Of a DNA stretch of 64,000 nucleotides, positions 57,101 to 64,000 are shown one piece after another. Position numbers and translations under genes: made by a program. This DNA comes from Adiantum capillus-veneris. Its lineage: Eukaryota; Streptophyta; Polypodiopsida; Polypodiales; Pteridaceae. The notes beneath the pieces are model-generated. The model ran no database searches and was not told the origin of the DNA. It saw nothing but the letters and a program-made list of their open reading frames with translations. The DNA is taken from NCBI GenBank assembly GCA_014529385.2, contig CM043957.1, positions 66,172,003 to 66,236,002 on the forward strand, read 5' to 3'. The number at the start of each line of letters is the position of its first letter. Position 1 is the first letter of the stretch.

Positions 57101-59867
57101 TAGTCTACAGATCCACCATTCAAAAACTCAAGTAATTTACTATTTACATTCAAACCTTGAATGCTTGAGATAAAAAATACAAACTCAATCAATACTATAT
57201 AAAGCAAAATCTAACATTAAGAGTATCAAATCAGTAACAAGAAACACTAACATGCACAAGAAACTCAAAACATACGTGTCTCCATTTCCAAAAAGTCCTC
57301 CATTGACAGAGGATGGTGTTGTTGTTGTTCTTCTTCTCTTTGTGGAGAGCACTCCTCTGTAACAGGCACAATGTCGCCTGATTGCGAAGTGGATTGTTGA
57401 AGTCCAGCCCATTTTTCTATATCTTCATGAGACTTAACAAAGTCTAGCAGCATGGTCTCCACGCTTTTTGCCTCCTCCACACTATCAATTAAGCAGATAA
57501 CTTCTTTTTTCTGTTGTATTCCTTCTTGTGCAACCAAGGAGCCATCACCAAAAACATCAACAAGCTTGCGGTCTTCAAAACAATATGTACGAATGTAGTG
57601 CTTGACCAAAGCTCTTTTTTTGGCCTCCAAATATTGCAAATCTGACATATCGTTATCTGCTACTTGAAGAAGAGAACAATCAATTGGCATGGGATGTTCC
57701 TCTGATCTTCTTCTCAGGTCTTCAAATGCATTGCCTTGTCCCAAGAAGGCAATAACTGTTAGGAATTGAATTGCTCCTTTGCAAGGAGCTGATGGAAAGT
57801 GATACAATGCACCACAACAATGGTAGCTCAGATTATCTCCCATGGCGTGAAAGGCACATTGCAATTTTGTGAAGTTAGTGAAATCCACAAATGCAAGAAA
57901 GACAAATCCAGGATCTGTTGACCCTCCAGCAATAGCCAAGATCCCATCCAAAGCATTGTTAAATGTCTCCTCACTCCACTTCAAATTGCCTCCAACGTTT
58001 TTTGTCATATCTAAAACACATAAGCCAATAGGCACTTTATTATTGAAGTGGCGCATCAAGTAGAGATTTTGAAGGTGAATTGCCCATTGCATGTATTTTA
58101 TTGCTCCATTTGGAAAAGCCATTTTCTTTGTTCCACGCGTCAAACTAGATCTGATCCATTCCTCGCATAGCATTAAAATTGTTTTATAAACAACATCATT
58201 GATGTTATACATTTTGACCACCTCCTCCCAATCTTTACATGGTGAAGACTCATTCAAATTGTTGAAGCCTTCAAGAAGTGCATCTTGAATCAATTTGTCT
58301 TGCTTCAATTGCTTGATTCGATCATACATGTCAGTTGCATCACCATCCTTTGCACTCTTTGACAGTAAAATCTTCTCATCTCTAATCTCTTCTTGAATAG
58401 TCTTTACCTCTGATTCCTCAAGGCCACAAAGGTATCTAAATACAGTTGTTGGGGGTTTCTTATTCTCCTCTTCTAGCTTTTCAATGATTTTTATCCAGCA
58501 ATCATAAATTAAATCAGAGTACGTGACCATGTGTGCCTGTTTAGCAATCCAACTTGCTGCTGCACTCATTCTTGCCAATCGAAGAAAAGCCTAAAAAGAA
58601 ATAGAGAAATAATTAAACTATTGAGCAAGATTTGTTAATTAAACACTATCAAAAAGACAAAGAAAATAACTTACATCCCATCCGGCACGAGATGCATGTC
58701 CCTCTGCAATTCCACTTGCTGCCTTTGGTGGTCGTCCTGAGAAGATCCATTGACTCCGTAAATGTCTCAATATTTGGCTGTAAGGTTGCTTGACATACAA
58801 TGCCTGAGCCTCCTCATTTGCAATGGCAGATATAGCAGTTGCAACAAATGGAGGAGCATTCACAACAATGCGAGCCTTTCTAAATTTATACACGCTAATC
58901 AGTCTTTCAAAGATCTCTTTGTTGTTTTGTTCATTGTGAAGCAAAACTTTTGCAGCATAGATTGAATGCTGCCCATCAAGAATCCAATAATGATAATCTT
59001 TAATTTTTTGCTCCTCTACCTCTTCTACTGCCAAAGGAGTCCCCTTCTTTGATTTTGCATTTCGAACAGGCATCAAATATGCACATGCTGCAGGCTTGGT
59101 CGTACTCCGTGAAAATCCAAATAACACACTTTCAGCGTGTTTTTTATCCATAATACGTGCATTATAGTGATCAGGAGCAAGCCAACAATTTTGAATAGGG
59201 ATATCAAATTCCCTATATTGGAAAGGAAAATAATTTATGTACTTATTCATTCCACCTGTATCTTTTTCTTGTCCTTTCATGGCCTCAGCTTCTAAAACAT
59301 CTGGATCCACAATTCTCATCTTTGACATTGAACCCTCTGTTGATGAGGATGCCAAAGATGCCTTGTCTACATCCAAAATGGAACTAGTTCGCTTAGCTTC
59401 TACTTTCTGCACTTTTGCTTGCTTCTTTGTGGATGGTGGTCGTGAAGCTTTCACCTTTTTTCGTTGTAGTGTGGCAATGATGGAGCTTTGAAGTTGATCT
59501 GCTGTGATATTTGGATTTGATTCTGCAAACTTCCATCCTCGAGAAAACATTGTCTCTTCTTTGTTTCTAGACATGCGCTCCAATGCATATGCTCCTGGAG
59601 ATAGTTGAAATTCTAGATTCATTGGAACTAGAATGTCAATGCATTCCACCTCTGGATGACTATCAACTACAGAGACAGATGCTTCCACAACTTGTCCAAC
59701 ATCTTCAAACAAGCTGTCATTCTCCTTTTTGGCAATAAATAGATGCACCTTATGAAATTGTGCACCCTCTATACCATGTATGTCCAAATACCATTTCCTA
59801 AGATCATTGCAAGTATAGTCAACTGAGACAGCAACCCTTGCAACCTGTTTTTTTGGAGCCATCTTTC
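54122..59867 (-). CDS. ParB-like/degenerate DNA methyltransferase/SET-domain fusion protein, three coding exons
   Basis: Exons 59867-58675 (ATG 59862-59860), 58590-57276 and 54678-54122 join in frame into 1,019 residues. The junctions are GGAT/GTAAGT with TTTTTAG/GCTT, and ACAC/GTATGT with TTTTGCAG/ACAC. Residues about 215-340 look like a ParB-type fold: HYNARIMDKKHAESVLFGF, then YWILDGQHSIYAAK (DGQHS 296-300). Residues about 540-775 resemble N6/N4 DNA methyltransferases of the beta class. PIGLCVLDMTKN sits at the catalytic DPPY position (DMTK 590-593), followed by GFVFLAFVDF, and KLVDVFGDGSLVAQEG (742-747 VFGDGS) at the SAM-binding motif I. Residues 875-1019 form a SET-like domain: GAGYGLFV (886-893), NSSHSTNVCPN (960-970) in place of NHSC.PN, and GEELFADYNF at the end. 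An acceptor before the ATG implies a 5' UTR intron. No stop or shift occurs over 3 kb, so it is probably expressed. Both enzyme domains carry changed catalytic residues. It may bind DNA or chromatin. Confidence 0.85.
54740..57130 (-). repeat. Reverse-oriented array inside intron 2 of the SET fusion gene
   Basis: Diverged copies of TCCACCACTTGTCCAAGCTA, CTCCATTGAAACATGGAGAG and related words fill most of the 2.6-kb intron (57275-54679). They are less regular than those right of 60 kb. A G-run lies at 55487-55498. The LDKWW-type ORFs here are repeat translations. Confidence 0.9.
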
Positions 59868-59929
59868 CTGAAACAAAAAAAACCAAATGTTATTTTAACA
59901 TATACTTTTTTGTAATGGATTAAGTTTGT

Positions 59930-62900
59930 GTGAATACAAGTTCCACCACTTGTTCAAGCTAGATCTAAGCAAGTATACATAGTGATCATTTAAGCTAGTA
60001 AACTAAGGGAAGGGAGAAGTAAGGTCCACCACTTGTCCAAGCTCAGTTCTAGACAACATGGAGAGATTCGAGGTCTACTAATTGTCTAATATAGGCTAAC
60101 TATATTGAAACATAGAGAGAAGCAAAGGTCCACCACTTGTCCAATCTAGGGTCCATTGAAACATGGAGAGAAGGATGCTCCACCATTTGTCCAAAATAGG
60201 CTCCATTGAAACATGAAGAGAAGCAAGATACACCATGTCTTTGAGATGCTAGGCTCCATTGAAATACCTTAAACCCATGATATTTTGTATATGTGGGGTT
60301 TAAATTCAAGGTCCACCACTTGTCCAACCTATTCTCCATGTTTTACATGGGGGTTTGGCTCCAAGGTCCACCACTTGTCCAAGCTAACTCTATTGAAACA
60401 TAGAGAGAAACAAAGGTCCACCACTTGTTCAAGCTAGGCTCCATTGAAACATGGAGAGAAGGATCCTCTACCATTTGTCGAAGCTAACTCTATTGAAACA
60501 TGGGGGGTTTACATTCAAGGTCCACCACTTGTCCAACCTATTAACGCTAGTAGCATGAGTGGTTTGGTCTCAAGATTCACCACTTTTTCACTCTATGTCA
60601 TTATATTAAGAATATTTGGGTGTTAAGGTCCACCACTTGTCCAACCTATAAGGCTATATCTTAAGGGTTATTCTTTCTCACCACTTGGAGTGACCAGCAT
60701 AGGTTTTACATGGGGGTTTTGTTTCAAGGTCCACCACTTGTCCAAGCTAGGGTCCATTGAAACATGGAGAGAAGGATGCTCCACCATTTGTCCAAGATAG
60801 GCTCCATTGAAACATGAAGAGAAGCAAGCTACACCATGTCTCCAAGATGCTAGGCTCCATTGAAATACCTTAAACCCATGATATTTTGTACATGGGGGGT
60901 TTACATTCAAGGTCCACCACTTGTCCAACCTATTATCTCTAGTAGCATGAGTGGTTTGGTCTCAAGATTCACCATTTTTCCACTCTATGTCATTATATTA
61001 AGAATATCTGGGTGTTAAGGTCCACCACTTGTCCAACCTATAAGGCTATATCTTAAAGGGTATTCTTTCTCACCACTTGGAGTTACCATGATAGGTTTTA
61101 CATGGGGGTTTGGTTCCAAGGCCCACCACTTGTCCAAGCTAACTCTATTGAAACATAGAGAGAATCAAAGGTCCACCACTTGTCCAAGCTAGGCTCCATT
61201 GAAACATGGAGAGAAGGATGCTCCACCATTTGTCCAAGATAGGCTCCATTGAAACATGAAGAGAAGCAATCTGCACCATGTCTCCAAGATGCTAAGCTCC
61301 ATTGAAATACCTTAAACCCATGATATTTTGTACATGGGGGGTTTACATTCAAGGTCCACCACTTGTCCAACCTATTATTCTTAGTAGCATGAGTGGTTTG
61401 GTCTCAAGATTTACCACTTTTCCACTCTATGTCATTATATTATGAAGATCTAGGTTTTAAGGTCGACCACTTGTCCAACCTATAAGGCTAGATCTTAAAG
61501 GGTATTATTTCTCACCACTTGGAATGACCATGATATGTTTTACATGGGGGTTTGGTTTCAAGGTCCACCACTTGTCCAAGCTAACTCTATGAAACATAGA
61601 GAGAAGCAAAGGTCCACCACTTGTCCAAGCTAGGCTCCACTGAACATTTAGAGAAGGATGATCCCCCATTGTGGAAGATAGGCTTCATTGAAACATGAAA
61701 AGAAGCAAGTTGCACCATGTCTCCAAGATTCTAGGATCCATTGAAATACCTTAAACCCACGATATTGTTTACATGTGGGGTTTAACATTCAAGGTCAGTC
61801 ACTTTTCCAAGCTATTATCCCTAGTAGCATGAGTGGTTTGGTCTCAAGATTCACCACTTTTCCACTCTATGTCATTATATAAAGAAGATCTAGGTGTTAA
61901 GGTCGACCACTTGTCCAACCTATAAGGGTATATCTTAAAGGGTATTCTTTCTCACCACTTGAAATGTCCATGATATGTTTTACATAGGGGTTTGGTTCCA
62001 AGGTCCACCACTTGTCCAAGCTAACTTTATTCTTCTCATAGAGAAGCAAAGGTCCACCACTTGTCCAAGCTAGGCTCCATTGAAACATGGAGAGAAGGAT
62101 GCTCCACCATTTGTCGAAGCTAACTCTATTGAAACATGGAAGGTTTACATTCAAGGTCCACCAGTTGTCCAACCTATTAACGCTAGTAGCATGAGGGGTT
62201 TGGTCTCAAGATTCACCACTTTTTCACTCTGTGTCATTATATTAAGAATATTTGGGTATTAAGGTCCACCACTTGTCCAACCTATAAGGCTATATCTTAA
62301 TGGTTATTCTTTCTGACCACTTGGAGTGACCATGAAAGGTTTTACATGGGGGTTTGGTTCCAAGGTCCACCACTTGTCCAAGCTAACTCTATTGAAACAT
62401 AGAGAGAAGCAAAGGTCCACCACTTGTCTAAGCTAGGGTCTATTGAAACATGGAGAGAAGGATGCTCCACCATTTGTCCAAGATAGACTCCATTGAAGCA
62501 TGAAGAGAAGCAAGCTGCACCATGTCTCCAAGATGCTAGCCTCCATCGAAATACCTTAAACCCACGTTATTTTGTACATGGGGAGTTTACATTCAAGATC
62601 AACAATTTGTCCAACCTATTATCGCTAGTAGCATGAGTGGTTTGCTCTCAAGATTCACCACTTTTCCACTCTCTGTCATTATATTAAGAATATTTGGGTG
62701 TTAAGGTCCACCACTTGTCCAACATATAAGACTATATCTTAATGGTTATTCTTTCTCACCCCTTGAAAGACTATATCTTAATGGTTATACCTAGCTATTA
62801 TTGCTAGTAGCCTGAGTGGTTTGGTCTCAAGATTCACCACTTTTATTAAGAATATGTGGGTGTTAAGGTCCACCACTTGTCCAACCTATAAGGCTACATC

Positions 62901-64000
62901 TTAAAGGTTATTCTTTCTTACTACTTGGAGTGACCATGATAGGTTTTACATGGGGGTTTGGTTCCAAGGTCCACCACTTGTCCAAGCTAACTCTATGGAA
63001 ACATAGAGAGAAGCAAAGGTCCACCCCTTGTCTAAGCTAGGGTCCATTGAAACATGGAGAGAAGGATGCTCCACCATTTGTCCAAGGTAGGCTCCATTGA
63101 AACATGAGGAGAAGCAAGGTGCACCATGTCTCCAAGATGCTAGGCTCCATCGAAAAACATTAAACCCACGATATGTCGTAGATGAGGGGTTTACATTCAA
63201 GGTCCAACACTTGTCCAAGCTATTATTGGTAGTAGCCTGAGTGATTTGGTCTCAAGATTCACCACTTTTCCACTCTATGTCATTATATTAAGAATATGCG
63301 CGTGTTGAGGTCCACCACTTGTCCAACCTATAAGGCTACATCTTAAAGGTTATTCTTTATTATCACTTGGAGTGACCATGATAGGTTTTACATGGGGGTT
63401 TGGTTCCAAGGTCCACCACTTGTCCAAGCTAACTCTATTGAAACATAGAGAGAAACAAAGGTCCACCACTTGTTCAAGCTAGGGTCCATTGAAACATGGA
63501 GAGAAGGATGCTCCACCATTTGTCCAAGATAGGCTCCATTGAAACATGACGAGAAGCAAGCTGCACCATGTCTCCAAGATGCTAGGCTCCATCGAAATAC
63601 ATTAAACCCACGATATTTCGTAGATGAGGGGTTTACATTCAAGGTCCACCACTTGTCCAAGCTATTATTGCTAGTAGCCTGAGTGGTTTGGTCTCAAGAT
63701 TCACCACTTTTATTAAGGATATGTGGGTGTTAAGGTCCACCACTTGTCCAACCTATAAGGCTACATCTTAAAGGTTATTCTTTCTTACTACTTGGAGTGA
63801 CCATGATAGGTTTTACATGGGGGTTTGGTTCCAAGGTCCACCACTTGTCCAAGCTAACTCTATTGAAACATAGAGAGAAGCAAAGGTCCACCCCTTGTCT
63901 AAGCTAGGGTCCATTGAAACATGGAGAGAAGGATGCTCCACCATTTGTCCAAGGTAGGCTCCATTGAAACATGAGGAGAAGCAAGGTGCACCATGTCTCC
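59930..64000 (-). repeat. Reverse-oriented satellite array with higher-order blocks, continuing past the window
   Basis: The core TCCACCACTTGTCCAAGCTA recurs about every 51 bases. The block marker TTTTACATGGGGGTTTGGTT (or a close variant) starts near 60708, 61098, 61540, 61978, 62340, 62945, 63387 and 63812, giving blocks of about 360-440 bp and one of about 600. Each block holds AACTCTATTGAAACATAGAG, AGAAGGATGCTCCACCATTTG, CACCATGTCTCCAAGATGCT, TTTACATTCAAGGTCCACC and TCAAGATTCACCACTTTT. Similarity between blocks is high. The ORFs of about 90 codons per block are not considered genes. Upstream exons or the promoter of the SET fusion gene may lie inside this array. Confidence 0.93.

Noticed and set aside
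44140-64000. A CRISPR array, suggested by regular short repeats
   Set aside because: The units are contiguous, diverged and part of higher-order blocks in plant DNA. There are no unique spacers and no cas genes.

Overview
This is plant nuclear DNA. It has plant-type spliced genes with GT-AG introns, a plant-specific SC35-like splicing-factor gene, plant families of LTR and LINE retrotransposons, and long CT/CA microsatellites. The repeat load and unusual gene content fit a large, slowly purged genome such as that of a fern or other seed-free plant, but this is inference. No species marker was recognised.

Layout. 1-9.7 kb: decayed transposons, namely a Ty3/gypsy chromovirus 3' end, a foldback repeat, a minus-strand LINE endonuclease relic and an LTR with a duplicated promoter. 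9.7-22.6 kb: a transposon nest that can be read in order from target-site duplications. A minus-strand LINE fragment, fused to the leader of a minus-strand LTR element, was split by a plus-strand LTR retrotransposon (10098-20650, 5-bp duplication CCTGC). The 3' LTR of that element was later split by a plus-strand LINE (14717-19189, 17-bp duplication). 22.8-30.4 kb: an apparently intact eight-exon SCL-type SR splicing factor gene (329 residues). Its 4.9-kb second intron is full of repeats, and it has a candidate stop-containing alternative exon. 30.4-43.7 kb: microsatellites, two damaged copia-type gag regions, two broken unidentified plant genes, and two foldback elements. 43.9-64 kb: a satellite-like array whose core resembles AGCTTGGACAAGTGGTGGA. 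It reads forward from about 44.1 to 51.3 kb and in reverse from about 53.6 kb to the window end.

Three minus-strand genes sit in and between the arrays. The largest (exons 59867-58675, 58590-57276, 54678-54122) joins in frame into 1,019 residues with a ParB-like DGQH module, a degenerate N6/N4 DNA-methyltransferase fold and a C-terminal SET domain. Next to it are two HAD/FCP1-like genes whose catalytic aspartate motifs are altered. The group looks like a chromatin or DNA-modification-related set of likely pseudoenzymes. This is the most interesting part of the window. A functional link between the three genes is inferred only from their shared strand, neighbourhood and common theme of lost catalytic residues.
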